From: Pseudomonas putida
GTDB lineage: Bacteria > Pseudomonadota > Gammaproteobacteria > Pseudomonadales > Pseudomonadaceae
Direction of reading: 5' to 3'
DNA length: 64,000 nt
NCBI RefSeq assembly: GCF_025905425.1
Contig: NZ_CP109603.1
Coordinates: 2,826,001-2,890,000 of the forward strand
The first letter of the stretch is position 1; each line of letters starts with the position of its first letter. The notes under the pieces are model-generated. The model was given only the letters and a program-made list of their open reading frames with translations, did no database searches and was not told the origin of the DNA. Both the position numbers and the translations under genes were made by a program. This document shows, in pieces, positions 8,824-16,521 of this stretch.

Positions 8824-9300
8824 TCACAGGATGTAGCCGATACCGGCGAGGGTATCGTCACTGTTGATCAGGCTGATCACCTTGCGGTGGATCTTGAAAC
8901 CGCCATCGGCCCGCACCAGGGTGTAGGTCAGGTCGGCGCTGTAGTGCTTGAGGCTTTCCTTGCGGAACTCGCGCACGTTTTGCGCACAGCGCACGGTGAC
9001 GTTGACGCCGTCGTCGCCCAGTACCCTGAAGCGCGAGAGCGTGCGCACGGTGCGTGGTTGCGGGCTGGTGGAAATCGACTCGCCGCCGATCAACCGCTGT
9101 ACCCGCAGGCCACGCATGTGGTGGTCGTCGTAGGCGTAGTTGAGGGTGTTCTCGTGGTCGCTCTCCTTCGGGTCGATGGGGATGATGTACGTGCCTTTTT
9201 CGGTCCACTGGCCCAGCCAGGTGTCGTACTCGCCGTGGTCGAGCATGTCGCCTTCCTGCCAGATGTAGGCTGTAACTTCGTTCAGTAGGTTCAGATCCAT
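8824..9300 (-). CDS. iacD: Aromatic-ring dioxygenase small subunit IacD
   Basis: The product has 158 residues; its ATG overlaps the iacC TGA by one base (TGATG), so the two are translationally coupled. The sequence is a ring-hydroxylating dioxygenase beta subunit (NTF2-like fold) with WQEGDMLDHGEYDTWLGQW near the N-terminus and the conserved LTYTLVRADGGFKIHRK near the end. It differs from the second copy at 16521 by only three residues (Tyr/Phe, Leu/Ile and Asp/Ala). Confidence 0.9.
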   Translation of the reverse strand: MDLNLLNEVTAYIWQEGDMLDHGEYDTWLGQWTEKGTYIIPIDPKESDHENTLNYAYDDHHMRGLRVQRLIGGESISTSPQPRTVRTLSRFRVLGDDGVNVTVRCAQNVREFRKESLKHYSADLTYTLVRADGGFKIHRKVISLINSDDTLAGIGYIL

Positions 9301-10583
9301 CACTTGCGCTCCGCCGTCATCATCTTCTTCCACTGCTGGTACGCCGCGCGCATGCCGGTTTCGGCGCTCACGTCAGAGACCAGGCCGTCTGCGCTGTGCT
9401 TCTCACCGGGCAGGCCACGGTTGAGCATGATCCACAGGTCTTCACCGGCACGGGCGCCTTTCTGCACCCGCTCCCAGGCTTCGGAATCGTCCGGGGTGCC
9501 GAAGCCCATCGGGCCCTGGAAGTGCTCGTGCAGGCGCAGGCGGTAGCGGTTGGCCGCAGCGGGGCCGCCGTCCATGGTGATCACCGAGTGGTGGATTTCG
9601 GTCTCGGTCACCGAGATCGGCTGCAGCACGCGGAAAAACGCCATCGAGCAAGCGACGTTGGGAAACAGGTTGAGGTTGAAGCCCGAGCCGCCGACGGCGC
9701 GGACGATACGGCGCACTTGCTGCTCGTCGATGCCTTCGTCGCGCAGCTCGGCGGCGAGGGATTCGAAGCGCTCGGGGATCGGTTTGTCGAGGTTGGCTTC
9801 CAGGTCCACCAGCTCCGGGATCATCACCATCACGCTGTGGCCGTTGCCCAGATCCTCGACGTAGCCGGGGCCTTTGACGAAGTCGAACAGCTCCAGGGTC
9901 TGCTCATCGACCGAGGACAGGAAGCTTTTGTGCACCAACGGGAAGTGGTAGGCGTCGGTGGTGTTTTCCAGCTGGATCTTCCAGTTGCCGGGGAAGCGGA
10001 AGCGGTGCTCGCCGGGGACCTTGATGCCGTAGCCGGCGCCTTGCTTCATGAACAGGTCAATCCACTTCTTGGCCGCACCGAGGAAGTCTTCGAGCGGTTC
10101 GATGTCGTCCTTGAAGGTGGCGAAGACCATGCCGGCGTAGCTTTCGGTGCGCAGGCTTACCAATGGCAGCTCGGCTTTGTCCAGGCAGTCGCCGTAGCTT
10201 TCCGGGTGGGGGATGCCGCGCAGCGAGCCGTCCAGGGCGTAGCCCCAGCCGTGGTAGGGGCAGACGAAGCTGTTGGTCTTGCCCTTCTTGTGCTCGCAGA
10301 CGGTGGCGCCGCGATGGCGGCAGCGGTTGAGCAGCACGTTGATGGCCTTTTTGCGGTCACGCACGACGATCACCGGCTGCTTGCCGATGAAGGTGGTCTT
10401 GTAGCTGCCGGGCTCGGGCACTTCGCTCTCGTGGGCGACCCAGACCCAGGTGCTGTGGAAGATCTTCTGCAGTTCTGCGTCGAACAGGGCCGGGTCGGTG
10501 TAGAGGGAGGTGTGGACGCGGTCGGGCTGGACCAGCTCGGCCGGGTCGACCGTCAGGTTGACGGCGGGGATCAGGTTGCTCAC
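9300..10583 (-). CDS. iacC: Aromatic-ring dioxygenase large subunit IacC
   Basis: The product has 427 residues with a GTG start preceded by GAGGAG. The Rieske 2Fe-2S site is Cys88-x-His90 and Cys108-x2-His111 (CRHRGA, CPYHGWGY). The mononuclear iron site lies in ENTTDAYHFPLVHKS. With IacD and IacF it forms the dioxygenase needed to take the IAA-derived intermediate on to catechol. The protein differs from the copy at 15238 by a single residue (His versus Pro in the GEKxSADG segment). Confidence 0.92.
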   Translation of the reverse strand: MSNLIPAVNLTVDPAELVQPDRVHTSLYTDPALFDAELQKIFHSTWVWVAHESEVPEPGSYKTTFIGKQPVIVVRDRKKAINVLLNRCRHRGATVCEHKKGKTNSFVCPYHGWGYALDGSLRGIPHPESYGDCLDKAELPLVSLRTESYAGMVFATFKDDIEPLEDFLGAAKKWIDLFMKQGAGYGIKVPGEHRFRFPGNWKIQLENTTDAYHFPLVHKSFLSSVDEQTLELFDFVKGPGYVEDLGNGHSVMVMIPELVDLEANLDKPIPERFESLAAELRDEGIDEQQVRRIVRAVGGSGFNLNLFPNVACSMAFFRVLQPISVTETEIHHSVITMDGGPAAANRYRLRLHEHFQGPMGFGTPDDSEAWERVQKGARAGEDLWIMLNRGLPGEKHSADGLVSDVSAETGMRAAYQQWKKMMTAERK

Positions 10584-10598
10584 GGTAGGCTCCTCTAC

Positions 10599-10961
10599 TC
10601 AGGCGCGCTGGATGATCAGTTCACGGCCGACACGGGCCTCGACCTTGGCGTAGCGCCACAGCTTGTACGGCCCCTCGCCCACGGCCGTGGTGCGGAACAG
10701 GTTGCAGGCGGCGTGCACGGTCTCGATGTCCGGTACGTCGGCCAGCAGGTAGGTGGTCCAGGGGAAGCCGTCGGACGGGCCGACCATGCCTTGGTCATCG
10801 TCCATGTTGCCCAGCACGTTCACCCCGGCCAGGTCGTGGATGCCATTCCACATCGCGCTGAAGGCGGCCCATACCTGGAGCTGCTCCTCGCGGGGGGCAT
10901 CGAAGAAGTTCTGGTTGATGCCCATGCAGAACAGCACACGCAACGCTTTCTTATCGTTCAT
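10599..10961 (-). CDS. iacB: Small IAA-cluster protein IacB
   Basis: The product has 120 residues with no recognisable cofactor motif. The sequence (LRVLFCMGINQNFF at the N-terminus, WTTYLLADVPDIETVHAACN in the middle, YAKVEARVGRELII at the end) fits a small dimeric alpha/beta-barrel fold. It lies between iacA and iacC, as in known iac loci, 15 bases from iacC. Genetic work elsewhere places it in IAA degradation, but I cannot assign a reaction from sequence. Confidence 0.82.
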   Translation of the reverse strand: MNDKKALRVLFCMGINQNFFDAPREEQLQVWAAFSAMWNGIHDLAGVNVLGNMDDDQGMVGPSDGFPWTTYLLADVPDIETVHAACNLFRTTAVGEGPYKLWRYAKVEARVGRELIIQRA

Positions 10962-10978
10962 GACAAATTTCCCGAAAG

Positions 10979-12148
10979 TTACAGGTAGCCCGGAAGGGGC
11001 TGTTTACCGAAGAACATCGCACCGGCGTTCTGGTAGGTGACGTCGCCCATGAAGGCGTGCTGGGTCACCACCTGCGCATCGTTGACGCAGCGGGCCAGCG
11101 GGCTTTCGTTGTAGATGCCGGTCATGCCCGAGAGCATCTGCGCGCTGCGCGCCACTTCGGCCGCCACACGGGCGGCATGGGTGGAGGACAGGCGCAACAG
11201 GTTGGTGACCTCGACCGGTACCGGGTCGCCCGCCAGCACGTGCTCCCAGGCACGTTCGATGGATTCGTAGAAGAACGCGCGCGCCGAGCGCAGTGCCGCT
11301 TCGGCCTTGGCCACATCGACCTGGGCCAGCGGCCGGTCGGCCAGGGCTGGGGCGCCGGTGACCGAGATGCGCCCACTGGCCATGCCCGACAGTTCGTCGA
11401 GCGCGGCGCGGGCGATGCCTAAGCCGACCACCGAGAGCACCTGGGTGGCGAACGACAGCGACGGATAGCGGAAGAACGGCTCGTCCAGGTTGGGCTTGCC
11501 GCCCCGCACGAAGGTCCACTGCTCGCCCACCACCACGTCCTCGACCACCAGGTCGTGGCTGCCGGTGCCGAGCAGGCCAACGGTGTCCCAGGTTTCTTCG
11601 ATGCGCGCCTGCTGGCGCGGCATCACGGCCAGGCGCGGCAGGTCGAGCTTGTCGCCATTGCGCGGGGCAATACCGACACCCACGATGTCCGCGCCCATGG
11701 ACCCGCTGGAGTACTTCCAGCGGCCGTTGACCTTGAAGCCGCCAGGCACGATCTCGGCCGGTTGCGGCGGGAAGATCCCACCGGCGAACACCGTGTCGGG
11801 GCTGTTGCCGTAGATCTCGGCGATGGTCTCCAGCGGCAGCGCCGCCAGGTACACGGGGCTCATGCCGAAGCTGGCCACCCAGCCGGCAGAGCCGTCTGCA
11901 TGGGAGATACGTTCGATCATTTCACAGAAGGCGCCCGGCGAGCACTCAAGCCCACCGAAGCGCTTTGGCACCAGGGCGCGGTACACGCCATGGGCCTTGA
12001 ACGCGTCGATCACATCGCGGGATATGTAGCGCTGGCGATCGAACTCACCGAGGCGAGCACGATCACGAACACCGTCAAGCAAGGCCTCGAAGGCAGGGCC
12101 AGAGGCGAGCGCCGACACAGGCGCGGCACGCAGGCAAAGCGAATCCAT
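10979..12148 (-). CDS. iacA: Acyl-CoA dehydrogenase-like flavin monooxygenase IacA
   Basis: The product has 389 residues from the ATG at 12148. GGAG at 12156-12159 is 7 bases away, whereas the ATG at 12154 is too close to it, and the open frame extends further upstream without support. The fold is acyl-CoA dehydrogenase-like group D flavin monooxygenase: RYISRDVIDAFKAHGVYRALVPKRFGG at the start, then a WKYSSGSMGADIVGVG beta-domain and a C-terminal helical bundle. IacA catalyses the first attack on the indole ring and needs reduced flavin, presumably from IacG. It heads the iacABCDEFG operon. Confidence 0.9.
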   Translation of the reverse strand: MDSLCLRAAPVSALASGPAFEALLDGVRDRARLGEFDRQRYISRDVIDAFKAHGVYRALVPKRFGGLECSPGAFCEMIERISHADGSAGWVASFGMSPVYLAALPLETIAEIYGNSPDTVFAGGIFPPQPAEIVPGGFKVNGRWKYSSGSMGADIVGVGIAPRNGDKLDLPRLAVMPRQQARIEETWDTVGLLGTGSHDLVVEDVVVGEQWTFVRGGKPNLDEPFFRYPSLSFATQVLSVVGLGIARAALDELSGMASGRISVTGAPALADRPLAQVDVAKAEAALRSARAFFYESIERAWEHVLAGDPVPVEVTNLLRLSSTHAARVAAEVARSAQMLSGMTGIYNESPLARCVNDAQVVTQHAFMGDVTYQNAGAMFFGKQPLPGYL

Positions 12149-12162
12149 GGACATTCTCCGTC

Positions 12163-12264
12163 TCAGGCGCGGTTTTTGTACTGATGCTTGTAGGAGGCGT
12201 TGGCTGGGCTTGGGGAAGGCAAGCACTGGCCATACAGAGGGGCGAAGGCAGGTTCGGGCGGCAT
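12163..12264 (-). CDS. Possible 33-residue leader peptide upstream of iacA
   Basis: An ATG preceded by AAGAGAGA opens 33 codons (MPPEPAFAPLYGQCLP at the start, ASYKHQYKNRA at the end). Its TGA falls 14 bases before the iacA start, next to the iacA Shine-Dalgarno sequence. The spacing and codon use resemble a translated leader or a small operon protein. No family is recognised, and the frame could be open by chance. Confidence 0.35.
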   Translation of the reverse strand: MPPEPAFAPLYGQCLPSPSPANASYKHQYKNRA

Positions 12265-12314
12265 GGTCTGTCTCTCTTGTTTTAGGTGCCGGTGACAAAT
12301 ATTTGCGGCGATTT

Positions 12315-12339
12315 ACGTGAATTGTCAATTGAATTTTCA
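12315..12339. promoter_or_regulatory. Candidate IacR operator upstream of iacA
   Basis: The sequence GTGAATTGTCAATTGAAT (12317-12334), continued by TTTCAC, is a long imperfect palindrome centred on CAATTG with GTGAA/TTCAC ends. It matches the site between iacH and iacR (5927-5951). It lies in the 12265-12637 gap, an A/T-rich divergent promoter region between iacA and a LysR gene in which I see no other gene. Confidence 0.6.
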
Positions 12340-12637
12340 CGCTAAAACAGGAGAAAAAATTGCACGAAGCGAACAGATAAGTCGCAAATTAATTGCCTAT
12401 CTTCATGATTTAAATGAATTTAAAGGCCTTCAAAAGCAGGTTTCGACGCCGCTAAAAAAACTAAAGACTCGCGCTAATATCACGAAAAATTTATAGCGCC
12501 TTTTTCACATGATTTCGGACAGAAAAAAACGCGTGTAGGATGGCCTGGCATGGAGCGCGACAACGCCGGCCACCCGCGCCGAACACACAAAAAAAACACC
12601 AAGCCAGCGCCCCACCAGGATCGATGGGGACACGCCA

Positions 12638-13588
12638 ATGCCTGCCGTGATTACCCCCGAGGTCGAGGTTATGCCTACCCGCCATATCGATCTGCAGGAC
12701 CATCGCCTGCGTTACCTGCACCTGAGCCATGACAAGGGCTCCATGCGCGCCGCTGCCGAAGTGCTCGGCGTCGCCACCTCATCGGTCAGCCGGCAAATTG
12801 CCCGGCTGGAAGAAGAACTGGGCATCGAACTGGTACGCCCCGGCACCCACCGCATCAGCCTGACCACCGCTGGCGAGGCCGCCGTGGACTACTACATCGA
12901 GCGCATTCGCCAGCACGCGCTGCTGGTCGACCGCCTGGACGCATTGCGCGCCCGCCAGCAAGCCTCGACGGTAATCGCCATCGGCGAAGGCCTGCTGGGT
13001 GCCAGGGCGATCAATTCGCTGCAGGGCTTTTTGCACGCACACAATGCGCACAAGGCCGAAATCATCAGCGCCCCGTCATTGGAGGTGCAGCGCATGGTGA
13101 TGAACGACGAGGCGCACCTCGGCGTGGTCTTTGCGCCTAACGCTTCAGCCCGCTTGACGCGCCTGTTCAGCCTGGCGCAGCCATTGCGGATGATTGTTCA
13201 CCGTGACAGCCGAATGGCCGAGCGCTCCACGGTCAGCTTGGCCGAGGTGGCCCGCGAATCACTGGTGCTGCCCGGCGCCAACTTCCGCGTGCGGGAGCTG
13301 GCAGATGCCGCCTGCAAGGACCAGCCGTTCGACATCGTGCCTACCCTCACCTCCAACTCCCTGGCGGTGATTCTCGACTTCGTCCGCTCGGGTTTGGGCG
13401 CGACCTTGCTGGCCGAACTGCCGATCATCGACGAGCTCAAGAGCGGTACTTTCAAGGCCCTGGCCATTGATTGCGAGGCAATGAATGCGACCGATATCCA
13501 GATCGTCACGCGCCGTGGGCGAACCCTGGATGGGATGAGCCGGGAGTTGGCGACCGAGATGGCCAAGGCGGTGCGGATGGCGTTGTGA
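12638..13588 (+). CDS. LysR-family regulator divergent from iacA
   Basis: The product has 316 residues; the ATG at 12638 follows GGGGA, and a second in-frame ATG at 12671 is possible. The LysR winged HTH is at residues 20-75 (MRAAAEVLGVATSSVSRQIARLEEELG), followed by a periplasmic-binding-protein-like effector domain. It is transcribed away from the iac operon across the promoter region that carries the candidate IacR site. It may add a second layer of control on iac or on the downstream iacCDF copy, but no inducer can be named. Confidence 0.85.
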   Translation: MPAVITPEVEVMPTRHIDLQDHRLRYLHLSHDKGSMRAAAEVLGVATSSVSRQIARLEEELGIELVRPGTHRISLTTAGEAAVDYYIERIRQHALLVDRLDALRARQQASTVIAIGEGLLGARAINSLQGFLHAHNAHKAEIISAPSLEVQRMVMNDEAHLGVVFAPNASARLTRLFSLAQPLRMIVHRDSRMAERSTVSLAEVARESLVLPGANFRVRELADAACKDQPFDIVPTLTSNSLAVILDFVRSGLGATLLAELPIIDELKSGTFKALAIDCEAMNATDIQIVTRRGRTLDGMSRELATEMAKAVRMAL

Positions 13589-13701
13589 GGGTTGCCTTGG
13601 GGGTTGCCTTGGTTTTTGTGGTGCGGCGGATATCGAGCGCCGCCCGCGCGGCGCTTCGCGGGGCAAGCCCGCTTGTGTCTTGGAGAGGGAATAGAATCTG
13701 A

Positions 13702-13861
13702 AGTGAGAGCGGTGAATGGCAAGCTGATAGCCCGAGGTGCCCAGAGCACGTGTGGGAGCAAAAGCTGCCATTCACCGTTCCACTTTGGCGAGAGCCCGAA
13801 CAGTTGGATGAGGGGCGTAATCTCGAATCACAAGCGTGGGCCAAGCCAAAGCGCTCTCACT
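13702..13861 (+). ncRNA. IS110 bridge RNA (target- and donor-binding loops readable)
   Basis: An outer 9-bp stem, 13702-13710 with 13853-13861, encloses two hairpins. Hairpin 1 (13710-13721 with 13766-13777, 12 bp perfect) has a loop containing AGCCCG at 13729-13734, identical to the left target half at 13666-13671. The loop also has TGTGGGAGC at 13751-13759, the exact reverse complement of GCTCCCACA across the target core and right half. Hairpin 2 (CTTTGGC 13783-13789 with GCCAAAG 13845-13851) has a loop with ACAGTTG at 13800-13806, identical to the element's right end at 14908-14914. It also has CACAAGC at 13829-13835, the reverse complement of GCTTGTG at the left end, 13671-13677. Confidence 0.85.
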
Positions 13862-13885
13862 CCTTGAGTTTAAGAGGGTTTGGCC

Positions 13886-14821
13886 ATGTCTTCCTCTGTC
13901 GGCATCGATGTTTCCAGTGCCACACTTGCTGTTCACATCCGTCCTGAGGGGGTGAACTTCAGTGTTTCCAATGACTTGAAGGGATTCCAACTGCTCGTCG
14001 AAAAGCTTGGCGAGTATGCAATTTCAATGGTCTTGCTCGAAGCTACCGGTGGCTACGAGTGCAATGTCCTCAAAGCGCTGCAGGATGCCGATTTTCCGGT
14101 TTGCCGGATCAATCCCAGTCGTGCCCGGGACTTTGCCAAGTCGATGGGTAAACGCGCCAAGACCGATCCCATTGACGCAGCTGTTTTGGCTCACCTGGCT
14201 GAAGTTATGCCCCCACGGCCTTGCCAGGTGATGACACCCGAGCGGGCTTTGCTGCGCGAACTGCTTATGCAGCGGGATCGCTTCGTCCAACAGCGCGACG
14301 ATGACAAGCGGCGCCTGAAGCAGGCGCGGGCTCCCAGTGTTTGTTTGCGGTTGGAACAACACATCGCCTATCTGAAGGGTGAAATTCGAGCGCTGGAACA
14401 AGAGATCGCACAGCAGGCAGCAGCTTTGCCTGATGATCGGGTTAAACAGCTCACTCAAGTCAAAGGAATTGGTCTGATTACTGCCGGAAAGCTGATGGCC
14501 TTGCTGCCAGAGCTGGGCCAGGTGGATAAGAAGGAAATTGCCGCCTTGGTCGGTGTTGCGCCGTTCAACCAGGACAGCGGCAAGCAGTCGGGCAAGCGTT
14601 CAATCTGGGGGGGACGCTCACAAGTCAGGCGGGCGCTCTATATGGCCTGCTGGGTGGTGATACGGCACAACAAGGACTTCTGCGAGCGCTACAAAGCACT
14701 GCGAGCCCAGGGGAAGTGCGCGAAAGTATCGGTGGTGGCGTGTATGCGAGTATTGATAGTGAGGCTAAATGCGATGCTCAAGACCGGAACGCCCTGGAAG
14801 GAGCAAATAGCTCATTCGTAG
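13886..14821 (+). CDS. IS110-family DEDD transposase
   Basis: The product has 311 residues from the ATG at 13886, with AGAGGG upstream; a TTG six bases earlier is in frame. The RuvC-like DEDD residues are Asp8 (GIDVSS), Glu52 (LLEATGG), Asp94 and Asp97 (KTDPIDA). A central coiled-coil-like stretch spans roughly residues 125-180. The C-terminal transposase domain has VKGIGLITA, LVGVAPF and GGRSQVRRALYMA, with the conserved serine at 245. The enzyme is intact. With the guide RNA encoded just upstream it should recombine element ends with REP-type targets. Confidence 0.92.
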   Translation: MSSSVGIDVSSATLAVHIRPEGVNFSVSNDLKGFQLLVEKLGEYAISMVLLEATGGYECNVLKALQDADFPVCRINPSRARDFAKSMGKRAKTDPIDAAVLAHLAEVMPPRPCQVMTPERALLRELLMQRDRFVQQRDDDKRRLKQARAPSVCLRLEQHIAYLKGEIRALEQEIAQQAAALPDDRVKQLTQVKGIGLITAGKLMALLPELGQVDKKEIAALVGVAPFNQDSGKQSGKRSIWGGRSQVRRALYMACWVVIRHNKDFCERYKALRAQGKCAKVSVVACMRVLIVRLNAMLKTGTPWKEQIAHS

Positions 14822-15095
14822 GAGCAAGCCTTGCTGGCGATGCCCGGCACAGCCGGGCCTGGGGCGCTACGCGCCCCATCGCCGGCAAGGCCAGCTTCCA
14901 CAAGAAGACAGTTGCTCCCACATTTGTTTCGGGCCAGTCATGCCTGTGAAGGCGGCGCGCGACCGCCTTGTTGGCCCGACTCGATATTGAGGTAGGCGCC
15001 AAGGGGCCGCGCGCCAATGCCCCAGGAATGATTGGCCCGAAACAAATGTGGGAGCGGGCTTGCCCCGCGAAGCGCCGCGCGGGCGGCGCTCGATT
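14822..15095. repeat. IS right end with REP-like hairpin, then remainder of composite repeat copy 2
   Basis: Bases 14822-14903 form a REP-like inverted pair (GGAGCAAGCCTTGCTGGCGAT with ATCGCCGGCAAGGCCAGCTT) inside the IS end. From 14917 the interrupted composite repeat resumes: rest of the left arm, core, and right arm ending near 15095. The left part of the same repeat is 13629-13673. I see no gene in 14822-15237; an AGGTGA at 15227-15232 serves the next start codon. Confidence 0.75.
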
Positions 15096-15237
15096 TCCGC
15101 CCCCACAAAAAAACAACGCCGAACGCATCGCCCCCCGTTGCAAAAAACGCAACAACATTGCCCCCCCCTGTCATTGAGCCCCACCCCCCTGCCCTTTAGC
15201 GTTGCTCCCATAAGAAAACGCCCCATAGGTGACCCCC

Positions 15238-16521
15238 GTGAGCAACCTGATCCCCGCCGTCAACCTGACGGTCGACCCGGCCGAGCTGGTCCAGCCCGAC
15301 CGCGTCCACACCTCCCTCTACACCGACCCGGCCCTGTTCGACGCCGAACTGCAGAAGATCTTTCACAGCACCTGGGTCTGGGTCGCCCACGAGAGCGAAG
15401 TGCCCGAGCCCGGCAGCTACAAGACCACCTTCATCGGCAAGCAGCCGGTGATCGTCGTGCGTGACCGCAAAAAGGCCATCAACGTGCTGCTCAACCGCTG
15501 CCGCCATCGCGGCGCCACCGTCTGCGAGCACAAGAAGGGCAAGACCAACAGCTTCGTCTGCCCCTACCACGGCTGGGGCTACGCCCTGGACGGCTCGCTG
15601 CGCGGCATCCCCCACCCGGAAAGCTACGGCGACTGCCTGGACAAAGCCGAGCTGCCATTGGTAAGCCTGCGCACCGAAAGCTACGCCGGCATGGTCTTCG
15701 CCACCTTCAAGGACGACATCGAACCGCTCGAAGACTTCCTCGGTGCGGCCAAGAAGTGGATTGACCTGTTCATGAAGCAAGGCGCCGGCTACGGCATCAA
15801 GGTCCCCGGCGAGCACCGCTTCCGCTTCCCCGGCAACTGGAAGATCCAGCTGGAAAACACCACCGACGCCTACCACTTCCCGTTGGTGCACAAAAGCTTC
15901 CTGTCCTCGGTCGATGAGCAGACCCTGGAGCTGTTCGACTTCGTCAAAGGCCCCGGCTACGTCGAGGATCTGGGCAACGGCCACAGCGTGATGGTGATGA
16001 TCCCGGAGCTGGTGGACCTGGAAGCCAACCTCGACAAACCGATCCCCGAGCGCTTCGAATCCCTCGCCGCCGAGCTGCGCGACGAAGGCATCGACGAGCA
16101 GCAAGTGCGCCGTATCGTCCGCGCCGTCGGTGGCTCGGGCTTCAACCTCAACCTGTTCCCCAACGTCGCTTGCTCGATGGCGTTCTTCCGCGTGCTGCAG
16201 CCGATCTCGGTGACCGAGACCGAAATCCACCACTCGGTGATCACCATGGACGGCGGCCCGGCTGCGGCCAACCGCTACCGCCTGCGCCTGCACGAGCACT
16301 TCCAGGGCCCGATGGGCTTCGGCACCCCGGACGATTCCGAAGCCTGGGAGCGGGTGCAGAAAGGCGCCCGTGCCGGTGAAGACCTGTGGATCATGCTCAA
16401 CCGCGGCCTGCCCGGTGAGAAGCCCAGCGCAGACGGCCTGGTCTCTGACGTGAGCGCCGAAACCGGCATGCGCGCGGCGTACCAGCAGTGGAAGAAGATG
16501 ATGACGGCGGAGCGCAAGTGA
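15238..16521 (+). CDS. iacC: Second copy of the IacC dioxygenase large subunit
   Basis: The product has 427 residues with a GTG start matching copy 1; an in-frame GTG at 15229 is less likely because the homology begins at 15238. The protein differs from the first copy by one residue, and sampled nucleotide stretches are identical. The Rieske (Cys88, His90, Cys108, His111) and mononuclear iron motifs are intact. The copy is inverted relative to the first and lies about 4.7 kb away on the far side of the LysR and IS110 genes. It heads a new unit with iacD, a diverged iacF and transport genes. Confidence 0.92.
   Translation: MSNLIPAVNLTVDPAELVQPDRVHTSLYTDPALFDAELQKIFHSTWVWVAHESEVPEPGSYKTTFIGKQPVIVVRDRKKAINVLLNRCRHRGATVCEHKKGKTNSFVCPYHGWGYALDGSLRGIPHPESYGDCLDKAELPLVSLRTESYAGMVFATFKDDIEPLEDFLGAAKKWIDLFMKQGAGYGIKVPGEHRFRFPGNWKIQLENTTDAYHFPLVHKSFLSSVDEQTLELFDFVKGPGYVEDLGNGHSVMVMIPELVDLEANLDKPIPERFESLAAELRDEGIDEQQVRRIVRAVGGSGFNLNLFPNVACSMAFFRVLQPISVTETEIHHSVITMDGGPAAANRYRLRLHEHFQGPMGFGTPDDSEAWERVQKGARAGEDLWIMLNRGLPGEKPSADGLVSDVSAETGMRAAYQQWKKMMTAERK

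Larger units (their letters stand above)
13674..14916 (+). mobile_element. IS110-family insertion sequence inside a REP-type repeat
   Basis: The left flank stops at AAGCCCGCT (13665-13673) and the right flank resumes with CCCACATTTG (14917 on). Joining them restores exactly the uninterrupted arm seen in neighbouring copies of the same repeat. The insert is therefore about 1243 bp. GCT occurs at both junctions (13671-13673 and 14914-14916), consistent with a short CT core rather than a target-site duplication, as is usual for IS110 elements. The element carries one DEDD transposase gene, about 210 bases of upstream non-coding sequence folding as a bridge RNA, and a 95-base downstream segment with a REP-like hairpin. 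Confidence 0.88.

Noticed and set aside
9396..10988. 530-residue plus-strand frame opposite iacC
   Set aside because: Antisense shadow; its composition (runs of Val, Gly, Gln, His) is typical of such frames.
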